Shown here: positions 1 to 6,452 of the stretch, piece after piece | Position numbering within the stretch: the first letter of the stretch is position 1 | Layout: every line of letters begins with the position of its first letter | Source of the DNA: a virus | Reading direction: 5' to 3' (one strand) | DNA length: 24,473 bases | Virus record (IMG/VR): IMGVR_UViG_3300025437_000056 | Coordinates: 1 to 24,473 of that record | The notes under the pieces: model-generated | Told to the model about the DNA's origin: nothing | Database searches by the model: none | The model's input: the letters and a program-made list of their open reading frames with translations, nothing else | Translations under genes and position numbers: made by a program

Positions 1-2685
1 TCGGTTGATGGTCGCGGCGTTCGTGTTGTTGTAGATGGTGTTGATAGTGCCGTTCGCCGGAGCCGAGGGGAGCGTAACCGACCCCGAGAAGCCGACACCC
101 AAGAACGAGTTTTCTCCTGCGGCTGGGGCCGCGCCGCCCGATGAGGTGTAGGACTTGAAGTTGCCAGCCTGACCAAGAACGGTGGCTTGCGCCGAGGTAA
201 TCGACTTGCCTTGAATTGCTGCAACAGTGGGGTTGGGGTACGAGCCTGTAAGGTCGCCGCCAGCGGTACCTGTTGAGGGGCCCGTGGCACCTTGGTACCC
301 TTGGTAGCCCTGATAACCTTGCGGTCCTTGAGCGCCATTTACTCCATTTGCGCCCTGCGCTCCTTGCGCACCGTTTGCACCGTTTGCACCTTGAACGCCT
401 TGGTTTCCTTGATAGCCCTGTGAACCTTGTGTACCAGTAGAACCTGCTGTCCCTTGGTATCCTTGAGGGCCCTGAACAGATGCGCCTTGGTATCCTTGAG
501 GACCTGTTGCACCCTGGGCCCCTTGAGCCCCCGTGGCACCCTGCGAACCAGTTGCACCAACGACGCCTTGATAACCTTGACTGCCCTGAGCACCAGTAGC
601 ACCCGTAGCGCCCTGAACGCCCGTGGCACCCTGAGCACCGGTTGCGCCCTGTGAGCCTTGAGCACCAGCATTGTTTGAGTAAATAAGACCGGTGCCGCTT
701 GGATTAACCACAAGTGCTTGACCGGCGGTGCCAATTGTAGAAAGACCAGTTCCACCATTAGTAGTGGGGAGCACACCAGAAACGTTATTCGTTAATGAAA
801 GGGTGCCAATAAGGTTTGACAAGTTGTTGCTGTTTGTCATGTACCAATTGCCGCCGTTGTAGTTGACAAAACTTAACGTTCCATAGGATAACAAGGTGTA
901 AGTAGTGACGCTTGAGCCGGAACCAAGCGGGTACATTGAGTTGGCAAAACTCAGCGTGACTGAGTTGGCGCTGTTGTTAATAATTGTCCAAGAAGAACCG
1001 TCAATGGGGTTGCTAGGGGTTGAAAGTGTTTGACCTGCGGTTCCGGTAAATACCGTTATCTCGTTGCGTCCGACCGTTGCCGTTGCCGAACGCAAAACAA
1101 GGTGATTTGAAATAGTGGTAGACCAGCCAGCAGTAGAACCGGTGTATACCCACATAGTTGCGGTCTGGTCAATTACAAAGTCGCCAACCGTCCACGTTCC
1201 CGAAGTAGGTGCGCCGTTTATCGTGCCACCGACAAAACGAGCACCAGACGTAGCGCCGGTAAGGCCCGTAGCCTTAAAGTCAGTCGCAACATCTTCTCCG
1301 GAAAGAGAGATAGACGTACCAGCAACGGCACCCGTTAAGGTGCCACCGCTAAGGGGAAGGTATGGGCCGCCGCTAAGACCTTGTGCCCCTTGAGCACCTT
1401 GGGCACCTTGAGCACCTTGGGCACCTTGGGCCCCCTGCGAGCCAACAACCTGAGCCCAAGTGCCCGGTGAACCCGCAGCGGTGCAAATCCAAATAGCCCC
1501 CGTGCGGTCAACCGCAAAGTCACCAACAAGATAGGCGTAACTTGTTGAATTTGGAGCGCCGGAAGTTGTAGAACCAACAAATCGTGACGACTGAAGGCCC
1601 AATGCAGAAGAAACTTGCAGTGGTCCACCGTTTACAACAAGGCTTCCTTTTTGCGCAACTCCACCATCATTCCATTGAACATAATTTACTGCACCCGACT
1701 GTTTTAATACAGTAATGGTTGATGAACCGTTTGCGTAAATAACTGGCGTACTAACGTACTGAGAAAAAATACCCTGCGTTCCGTTAAGGGGGTTGGTTAT
1801 TGTTCCGCCATTAAAAGTCGTGGAACCTTGGGGACCTTGATTGCCTTGAGCACCATTGGAACCCTGGGCGCCCGTTGAACCTTGAAAACCCTGATAACCT
1901 TGGGGCCCCTGAACAGATGCGCCTTGGTATCCTTGTGGCCCCTGAACAGATGCGCCTTGGTATCCTTGAGGACCTTGAGCGCCCGTAGGGCCCTGCAAGC
2001 CGGTGCTTCCCTGCGCGCCCGTTGAACCTTGAATGCCTTGGTTGCCTTGAAAACCTTGGTTTCCTTGCGTTCCCTGGGCGCCAGTCTGGCCTTGAACGCC
2101 TTGAATGCCTTGGTTTCCTTGAGGCCCTTGAACGCCTTGCGTTCCTTGACTGCCTTGAACACCAGTCTGGCCTTGAACGCCTTGCGTTCCCTGATAACCC
2201 TGTGGGCCTTGTGGACCGGTAAGACCCTGCACGTATGAAAGTGCTTGGTTGGCGGTGGTGATTGCTGATTGAACGCCATGGTTAAACTGAAGGCTTTCGG
2301 TTGCTGAGGCACCGTGAAAAACGTCGTTTGTTTTGTTTTGCGTGGTCTGGTGGTAGTGGGCAGAGATGATGTTGCCGTCGTATCCACGACCGTTGTTTGT
2401 GCCGTCTGTCCAAACCGCAATGGTGGAGGTTGCCAGATTAACAGAAGAGCAAAGAATGTGCTCCTCGTTTGTTTCGCCCGGATTCAACACAATTACAAAT
2501 GGACCTGAAGTGCCAAGCGGGTTTGTTGTTGCTTGACCCGTGGCGCTTACTTCGTACCAACCCGCCAAAGAAGCAACCGTGATGCCTTGATTGGGGATGT
2601 AAGAGTTAGGTACGTCTGTTGTAATGTACGTGGGCGGAACGGAGCCTCCGTACGAACGAATTGTTGTTGAAGTTGGGTATGCCAT
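1..2685 (-). CDS. Collagen-repeat tail fibre protein, C-terminus beyond window
   Basis: An uninterrupted frame opens at an ATG ending at 2685, four bases after the preceding HNH gene, with GAGGAAA in front as ribosome site. It stays open for 895 codons to the left edge, so the C-terminus is missing. Residues 1-150 form a non-collagen head with a GRGYDGN motif and nearby histidines, a style common at the base of phage fibres. Three Gly-X-Y blocks follow, rich in Gln at Y (about 1821-2232, 1376-1443 and 273-669), separated by beta-rich spacers. The second spacer carries a second copy of a roughly 45-residue RFVG...GDF.VD module. Later motifs TTNGGTG and [11 protein letters not shown] are common in phage fibres. 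It probably acts as a trimeric host-binding fibre at the baseplate. That role is inferred; the receptor is unknown. Confidence 0.85.
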   Translation of the reverse strand, partial: MAYPTSTTIRSYGGSVPPTYITTDVPNSYIPNQGITVASLAGWYEVSATGQATTNPLGTSGPFVIVLNPGETNEEHILCSSVNLATSTIAVWTDGTNNGRGYDGNIISAHYHQTTQNKTNDVFHGASATESLQFNHGVQSAITTANQALSYVQGLTGPQGPQGYQGTQGVQGQTGVQGSQGTQGVQGPQGNQGIQGVQGQTGAQGTQGNQGFQGNQGIQGSTGAQGSTGLQGPTGAQGPQGYQGASVQGPQGYQGASVQGPQGYQGFQGSTGAQGSNGAQGNQGPQGSTTFNGGTITNPLNGTQGIFSQYVSTPVIYANGSSTITVLKQSGAVNYVQWNDGGVAQKGSLVVNGGPLQVSSALGLQSSRFVGSTTSGAPNSTSYAYLVGDFAVDRTGAIWICTAAGSPGTWAQVVGSQGAQGAQGAQGAQGAQGAQGLSGGPYLPLSGGTLTGAVAGTSISLSGEDVATDFKATGLTGATSGARFVGGTINGAPTSGTWTVGDFVIDQTATMWVYTGSTAGWSTTISNHLVLRSATATVGRNEITVFTGTAGQTLSTPSNPIDGSSWTIINNSANSVTLSFANSMYPLGSGSSVTTYTLLSYGTLSFVNYNGGNWYMTNSNNLSNLIGTLSLTNNVSGVLPTTNGGTGLSTIGTAGQALVVNPSGTGLIYSNNAGAQGSQGATGAQGATGVQGATGATGAQGSQGYQGVVGATGSQGATGAQGAQGATGPQGYQGASVQGPQGYQGTAGSTGTQGSQGYQGNQGVQGANGANGAQGAQGANGVNGAQGPQGYQGYQGYQGATGPSTGTAGGDLTGSYPNPTVAAIQGKSITSAQATVLGQAGNFKSYTSSGGAAPAAGENSFLGVGFSGSVTLPSAPANGTINTIYNNTNAATINR
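273..669 (-). repeat. Collagen-like Gly-X-Y array, third block of left fibre
   Basis: About 130 residues of mainly Gly-X-Gln and Gly-Ala-Thr triplets, including GPQGYQG and GANGANG runs. The array ends at a [13 protein letters not shown] linker. One register break has the form [12 protein letters not shown]. Confidence 0.85.
1123..1584 (-). repeat. Two copies of a beta-rich module in the left fibre
   Basis: Translations at about 1449-1584 and 1123-1239 share the pattern RFVG(S/G)T..GAP....(V)GDF.(V/I)D.T...W.(C/Y)T....W. The copies are diverged at DNA level and flank the short GAQ collagen block. This pattern (a small domain with Trp and Asp positions, next to collagen) looks like a repeated fibre domain. 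Its function is unknown. Confidence 0.7.
1376..1443 (-). repeat. Short collagen-like array, second block of left fibre
   Basis: Six near-identical GAQ triplets follow a GSQ triplet. At DNA level this is a tandem array built from the 9-base unit gcaccttgg/gcaccttga on the plus strand. It separates the two copies of the RFVG module. Confidence 0.8.
1821..2232 (-). repeat. Collagen-like Gly-X-Gln array, first block of left fibre
   Basis: About 137 residues in triplets such as [12 protein letters not shown] and GIQ. Gln takes the third position almost throughout, where animal collagen has hydroxyproline. Two GYQGASVQ register breaks are present, encoded by nearly identical DNA. Confidence 0.88.
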
Positions 2686-2688
2686 TGT

Positions 2689-3132
2689 TTATTTTTCCTC
2701 AGTAACCGGTGATATTAAACCGCGAACGTATTTTTCTGCTTCAAAATCAGAGGCGGCAGCAACGTGAATTCCGCCTGCGCCACGGTGGTGGGCTTCGCAA
2801 AGCCACATAAGGTTTTCTGCGGACTCGACCCATGCGCCAACAATTGAAGGGTCCGAAACGCCGGGGTAGTCAGCCTCGAGCCACTTTAAGTCTACACCAT
2901 TCTGCAAGGAAAACTCGATGTGTGCATGGTGCAATTCTAAAGGCTTGCTTAGCGAACATTCGCTAAAGTCGTTGCGGTGAGCGCCAATAGCGCATACCGC
3001 CGTTGCTTTTGTGCGACGACGATATGCGTTAAAGTCTTTGTAATGCGGGTCGTGCTCACGTGGTTCGTGATGCGGATAATGAACCACGTAGTGATGCGTT
3101 ACACCCTGGTCATGAGCCGGGGTCTCGAGCAT
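2689..3132 (-). CDS. HNH endonuclease-like protein
   Basis: 147 residues; the ATG abuts the TAG of the upstream gene. The core fits an HNH beta-beta-alpha-metal motif: ELHHAHIEF (His68, His69, His71), then ENLMWLCEAHH (Asn107, His115, His116) and a final GGIH. Cys47, Cys59 and Cys112 may bind a structural zinc. The N-terminus is unusually His-rich (VHYPHHEPREHDPHY). HNH proteins cut DNA; phages use them as packaging accessories, homing nucleases or nicking enzymes. Sitting between a small virion-like gene and a fibre gene, a free-standing homing-type nuclease is plausible. The fold call is fairly secure; the biological role is not. Confidence 0.75.
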   Translation of the reverse strand: MLETPAHDQGVTHHYVVHYPHHEPREHDPHYKDFNAYRRRTKATAVCAIGAHRNDFSECSLSKPLELHHAHIEFSLQNGVDLKWLEADYPGVSDPSIVGAWVESAENLMWLCEAHHRGAGGIHVAAASDFEAEKYVRGLISPVTEEK

Positions 3133-3558
3133 CTAGAAAGAACCCTCAGTAAGTACGTTAACCGAAGAGATTGTGGCGCTGTTAGTTGTAGTCACCTTGA
3201 TGTACCACTGCGAAGGAACTCGCACCGTAATGGCGTGGTTGTTTGCCGCGTTGCCCGCAGACGAAGGAATAACTACGTTTGCACAAGCACTAGTTGAACC
3301 AAAAGCAACTTGAACTGTACCGTTTGTGGCACCGCCAATAAAGATGTAGTACGTGGCAAAACAAGGAGCGGTGTTTTGCACCGCCGTGCCAGACGTGAAT
3401 GGGACGTTGCTAGTAAACGCAGGCGCAAATCCACCCACCTGAACATTTGCTGTCCCATTGAAGTGCTGAACAGAACCTGAAGTTGTGTCAAAAAATACAG
3501 GGTATGGAGAAATGGGGTGGTTTGGAGTGTTGCTAAAAAGAGTGTTGCTGGTTGTCAT
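3133..3558 (-). CDS. Small beta-rich protein of unknown function
   Basis: 141 residues with a very strong ribosome site, TAAGGAGTCATTATG, in which the upstream stop TAA overlaps AAGGAG. The composition is Thr, Ser, Val and Asn rich with alternating hydrophobic residues (YYIFIGG, VQVAFGS, ITVRVP, WYIKVTTT), suggesting a single beta-sandwich. Two cysteines (Cys66, Cys92) are present. No signal peptide or TM segment is seen. The good ribosome site and the place beside a fibre gene suggest an abundant virion accessory such as a fibre cap or decoration protein, but that is inference and I do not recognise the family. Confidence 0.7.
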   Translation of the reverse strand: MTTSNTLFSNTPNHPISPYPVFFDTTSGSVQHFNGTANVQVGGFAPAFTSNVPFTSGTAVQNTAPCFATYYIFIGGATNGTVQVAFGSTSACANVVIPSSAGNAANNHAITVRVPSQWYIKVTTTNSATISSVNVLTEGSF

Positions 3559-3567
3559 AATGACTCC

Positions 3568-4089
3568 TTAATAAATTTGTACGCCACCACCACCGAGAAC
3601 GCCGTCGAACTCAGCAGGGGTAATGTCGAATGGGTCGGTTGGGCAGTCCCAAGAGCCGTGCTCCCAAGAGCGGGCCACAAGGGCAGAGCAGATGAGTGTG
3701 TCGGCAATGCGAATGTCAAAACGGAAAAATGCCGGAAGCATAATGTTGATAGCAATGCTGACAATGGTAAGTACGCCATACTTTGTGCCCAATTGACGTT
3801 GCGCATAGGCAACCGCTTCTTCACAATTGACTGTTTTGGGGCAGGGAATCACTTTGACGTGACCGCCGGGGGCAACGTCCTCAATGCGCACGCGCTCACA
3901 GCGTCGAGCCATTTGAATGACCCAAACTTGACCGTTTGCGTCAACCGATTCAACAATTGCCATGTGGTTCCATGAGCGATACTTCCACCAGCGAACGGCT
4001 TGAGCAAAGCGAATCATTGCGCCGTAAGGGTTGTGGGTGTGCGCAAAAACTGCGTCGCCTGGCTGTGGAATATAGTTGTTGTTAGTCAA
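3568..4089 (-). CDS. Permuted papain-like (YiiX/NlpC-type) protein
   Basis: 173 residues starting with TTG at 4087-4089; the stop of the upstream gene lies inside its first codons (8-base overlap), and GAGG is about 12 bases upstream. The order of catalytic motifs is reversed relative to papain: WNHMAIVES (His42) near the N-terminus and DTLICSALVARS (Cys134) near the C-terminus, the hallmark of circularly permuted NlpC/P60 proteins such as YiiX. PQPGDAVF at 9-16 matches the usual opening strand. A hydrophobic stretch at 104-122 may touch membrane. Such enzymes hydrolyse peptide, amide or lipid ester bonds. Whether this one attacks cell wall, membrane or a virion protein cannot be told. Its place in the lysis cassette favours the envelope. 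Confidence 0.72.
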   Translation of the reverse strand: MTNNNYIPQPGDAVFAHTHNPYGAMIRFAQAVRWWKYRSWNHMAIVESVDANGQVWVIQMARRCERVRIEDVAPGGHVKVIPCPKTVNCEEAVAYAQRQLGTKYGVLTIVSIAINIMLPAFFRFDIRIADTLICSALVARSWEHGSWDCPTDPFDITPAEFDGVLGGGGVQIY

Positions 4090-4813
4090 GGTTTTTTAGG
4101 TCCTCTTGCAAAGAAAGAATATTTACGTTCCAAACGGGGCCGTGGTCAAGTTCAACAAATGCTTCTGGGATAACAACCCATGCTTCAGAGCCGTAGGTTT
4201 CCCACCATTGCCACGTCATCGACTCTGTGGCGCCCCAAGTGATAATGTCTACACCAAACCTGTTACAGCCCGTAGCCACGACACAGTGGCCACCAGAGGC
4301 TTCCTCCGCGTACTGGGGAACATGCCAGGGTTGGTGAGACTCAAACTGGGTTTCCGCATCTGGCGGCATTTCAACACCAAGGTAGACAGAGCCAAAAAGG
4401 TAAATGGCAGCAGCCAACTCATCACGGTTTTTGATATTAACCGGCGCATAAGCAGAGATTTTTGTTCCAAACAATCCATCGTTCATCCATGTCTTTAAGA
4501 CTTCATGCTCAACCAGGCCCGTGTCGGCGCCGCCAGTGAGTTTAAAGTATTCTTGCTTTACGGCTTCATCGCCTGGGTACTCAAAAACCTCACCGATTTC
4601 TGCGTAAGCAAGTTGAAGCATGTGAATAACGCCTGCAATGGTGCAGTCGCCATACGTGTCATTAAGGGCCATTGGGTAGTCCTTGACACGATTGGAGTAG
4701 TCAAAAGAACGTGGCGCAGATGGAACCGTGCCCTTAACGTAATTGGACAGGGTGCCCATTGAAAGTTTTACGGCTGGGGCCTTGCCCCGCCGTCCAGCGA
4801 TACGTTCTTGCAT
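4082..4813 (-). CDS. Papain-like cysteine peptidase-fold protein
   Basis: 243 residues. The start abuts the preceding TAG, with GAGGAAAAG as ribosome site. Expected catalytic landmarks are NDTYGDCTIAG (Cys57 at the head of a helix) and SGGHCVVATG (His176 beginning a strand), followed by DIITWGATES at about 189-198, where the third active-site residue of papain folds would lie. The first 45 residues are basic and resemble a lead region rather than a secretion signal. It could be a peptidoglycan peptidase, a virion-delivered protease or a transglutaminase-like enzyme. It overlaps the next gene, a permuted papain-like protein, so the two are probably translated together. The fold is moderately certain and the substrate is unknown. 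Confidence 0.65.
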   Translation of the reverse strand: MQERIAGRRGKAPAVKLSMGTLSNYVKGTVPSAPRSFDYSNRVKDYPMALNDTYGDCTIAGVIHMLQLAYAEIGEVFEYPGDEAVKQEYFKLTGGADTGLVEHEVLKTWMNDGLFGTKISAYAPVNIKNRDELAAAIYLFGSVYLGVEMPPDAETQFESHQPWHVPQYAEEASGGHCVVATGCNRFGVDIITWGATESMTWQWWETYGSEAWVVIPEAFVELDHGPVWNVNILSLQEDLKNLD

Positions 4814-5113
4814 CTACTTTTCCTCTGTGACGTTCTTGTGAGACCAGTTGGTAGCGTGTTCTGTTGTAAACTTGCCAATAATTCCGATGGGAAGAATGCC
4901 TAGCCAGCCGCGCCAGCCAAGGTGAATGAGTTGTACGCCGGAAAAAGAGGCAAGGACAATGTTTACAATGTCGCTAAGCCCGTCCATGTTGCCGGCAAGT
5001 TTTGCGTGACCTTCAGCAATTGCTTTGGTCAGAACAGTGTTGAGAACGTCGCGAGCAATCATGCAAACGCAACCAACAAATGAGTAAAACGCAACGTCTA
5101 ACCAGATGTGCAT
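4814..5113 (-). CDS. Small membrane protein, holin candidate
   Basis: 99 residues. The ATG overlaps the upstream stop as TAATG, so translation is coupled. Hydrophobic segments lie at about 5-21, 47-64 and 68-80, with a short charged C-terminal tail (HKNVTEEK). Size, two or three membrane segments and position next to cell-wall hydrolase candidates fit a phage holin, which would permeabilise the inner membrane at a set time. Holins share little sequence, so this rests on topology and context. It competes for that role with the two membrane proteins just upstream. Confidence 0.6.
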   Translation of the reverse strand: MHIWLDVAFYSFVGCVCMIARDVLNTVLTKAIAEGHAKLAGNMDGLSDIVNIVLASFSGVQLIHLGWRGWLGILPIGIIGKFTTEHATNWSHKNVTEEK

Positions 5114-5478
5114 TACTTTCTTTCTTTCAGTTCAGACAAAATTTGCTTAATTTCCGCAAGCATTTCAGCGTGGTCAAGTGTTGTCTTAAGGTGAAACTTT
5201 TGCAACTCCGCAGAGATTTTGTCACTGCGCTTTGCTGCGATAAGAAGAACGGAACCTTGCAGCCCCGCCAGCATTGACAAGGCAAGGTTTAGCCGAAAAT
5301 AAGGCGCGGGGTCAATTCCAAAACCGCCGCTGGCAATCCAAAACGTCATCAAAACGAGAAACGTCATTAGGAATGTCCATGTTCCCATTCCCAGGCGCAT
5401 TCTGTCTGCCGCTCGTTCTCCAATTGTTCGTTCTTTGCCGGTCCGAACCGAAGGGTGAAACTCCCAGTGTTTTGCCAT
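5113..5478 (-). CDS. DUF1003-like membrane protein
   Basis: 121 residues, coupled by TAATG overlaps at both ends. The pattern RTIGERAADRMRLGMGTWTF, then FWIA, then IDPAPYFRLNLALSMLAG, matches the bacterial DUF1003 family as I remember it (ERxAD, GSWxF, DPYPFxLLNLxLSxxA). Two membrane segments lie at about 31-50 and 60-81. A charged helical tail follows (SDKISAELQKFHLK and beyond). The function of DUF1003 is not established. In this cassette it may be a holin or a membrane accessory to one. The family resemblance is good; the role is inferred. Confidence 0.7.
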   Translation of the reverse strand: MAKHWEFHPSVRTGKERTIGERAADRMRLGMGTWTFLMTFLVLMTFWIASGGFGIDPAPYFRLNLALSMLAGLQGSVLLIAAKRSDKISAELQKFHLKTTLDHAEMLAEIKQILSELKERK

Positions 5479-5870
5479 TAATCATCATGCCCATCGTGAT
5501 AGCCAAGGTGGCGTTCCATCACCTTTTCCAGTTTTTGAATGTAACGCTCCATGCGCTCCATCTGCTCGTCTACCTTTTTAAATCCTTCGTTTTGGTTTCG
5601 CTCTACACGGTCGATGGCGTCCTTCATGCTGGACCCGCCATTGTTTTTAGTTTCGTGGTGAATTTCTTCAACAGCCTTTGCCAAGTTCTTGATAAGGTCG
5701 CTGTCAAGTTCGGAGATAAGTTCTTCGCGAACTACGTTTTTGATTTGTTTGCGGTGGTGTCGCCAGACAAAAGCACCAACGGTACCCAGTCCGGCGAGGA
5801 ACCAACCAATGCTGTCCCAAAGGTTTGCTGTATTGCTAATCCAAGTTACAAATGTCTCTGCTACTAACAT
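5478..5870 (-). CDS. Membrane protein with one TM segment and coiled coil
   Basis: 130 residues. One membrane segment at about 18-36 (SIGWFLAGLGTVGAFVW) is followed by a basic stop (RHHRKQ). A long charged helix then runs to the end, with heptad-like spacing in DEQMERMERYIQKLEKVMER, and the tail is GYHDGHDD. The ribosome site is poor, so translation may depend on the nearby stop of the upstream endolysin-like gene. The layout, one TM plus cytoplasmic coiled coil, resembles several phage holins and spanin-like accessories. An oligomeric membrane role in lysis is likely but unproven. Confidence 0.62.
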   Translation of the reverse strand: MLVAETFVTWISNTANLWDSIGWFLAGLGTVGAFVWRHHRKQIKNVVREELISELDSDLIKNLAKAVEEIHHETKNNGGSSMKDAIDRVERNQNEGFKKVDEQMERMERYIQKLEKVMERHLGYHDGHDD

Positions 5871-5877
5871 GACGGTA

Positions 5878-6438
5878 CTATGCGGCTGGCGGCATGCGCA
5901 CTGGCTTTGTGTTAGCCGTTACATTGCGAAGGAACGTTTGTGGCATGCGACCGTCGACGGGGTAACCGTGAGGATTTGCTGACGGTGGGTTAACCCAGCA
6001 GTATGTTGGGTTGCCCTGCTCGCCATGGCTTACCGTAAGAATGTCGTTGCCTTGAATTTCGACAATAATTGCTACATGTTCACCCACTCCGGGGCCGTAA
6101 ACAACGTAGTCACCAACTTCAATGTCTTGAATTGTTGCCACGGGATTTTGCTTCACCCAAAGAGCAAGGTGCTCCTCATGGCTCAAAAGTGTGCCCGTGT
6201 AGCCTTCGTGGTCAAAGTTAAGCCCGTTGGGGTCGTTGCCCTGCGCCAAGTAGGCGTAAAGAGTGATGGAGCCCGAGCAGTCGGTTGTGATGGGAAACTT
6301 AATGGGCCACTGACCGATGTTTGCCATGCGGTTTGCGCCCTCTGAATAAACCCAGTGTTCGGGGTGCTTGATGCGGTCAGCAACCGCCCAATGGGCCCAT
6401 GCGACTTCGGCGGTGCGGTGGTCAATAGGTGTTGTCAT
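5878..6438 (-). CDS. NlpC/P60-type peptidoglycan hydrolase, likely endolysin
   Basis: 186 residues with ribosome site AAAGGAC. Motifs in canonical NlpC/P60 order are TTDCSGSITLY (Cys54), GVGEHVAIIVE (His121) and TVSHGEQGNP (His138 as third residue). VGDYVVYG precedes the His motif, as is usual. The family cleaves stem-peptide bonds of peptidoglycan. No signal peptide and no separate wall-binding repeat are seen; the C-terminal 40 residues are short and Pro-rich. Its position directly after a fibre gene and before three small membrane proteins is that of a lysis endolysin. A virion-associated hydrolase is the alternative. Confidence 0.8.
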   Translation of the reverse strand: MTTPIDHRTAEVAWAHWAVADRIKHPEHWVYSEGANRMANIGQWPIKFPITTDCSGSITLYAYLAQGNDPNGLNFDHEGYTGTLLSHEEHLALWVKQNPVATIQDIEVGDYVVYGPGVGEHVAIIVEIQGNDILTVSHGEQGNPTYCWVNPPSANPHGYPVDGRMPQTFLRNVTANTKPVRMPPAA

Positions 6439-6452
6439 ATTTGTCCTTTGTT

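Larger units (their letters stand above)
470..1968. repeat. Three identical 29-base direct repeats inside the fibre gene
   Basis: The 29-base string beginning ccctgaacagatgcgcc is found without mismatch at 470-498, 1907-1935 and 1940-1968. Two copies are adjacent and the third is about 1.4 kb away, in a different collagen block. Each encodes the [10 protein letters not shown] register break. Exact identity at synonymous positions suggests recent duplication or recombination between blocks. Confidence 0.85.

Noticed and set aside
470-1968. Direct repeats that could suggest a CRISPR array
   Set aside because: Repeat copies are inside one continuous protein frame, spacing is irregular, and they encode Gly-X-Y triplets.
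1797-2420. 207-codon minus-strand frame rich in Lys, Ala and Arg
   Set aside because: It is the alternative reading of the collagen array (CAAGGC repeats read as KAF/RAL). The true fibre frame is continuous through the same DNA.
5274-5867. 197-codon open frame on the plus strand
   Set aside because: It lies wholly across the DUF1003-like and coiled-coil membrane genes on the minus strand, has no ribosome site, and its residues are Val/Phe/Leu runs typical of a shadow frame.
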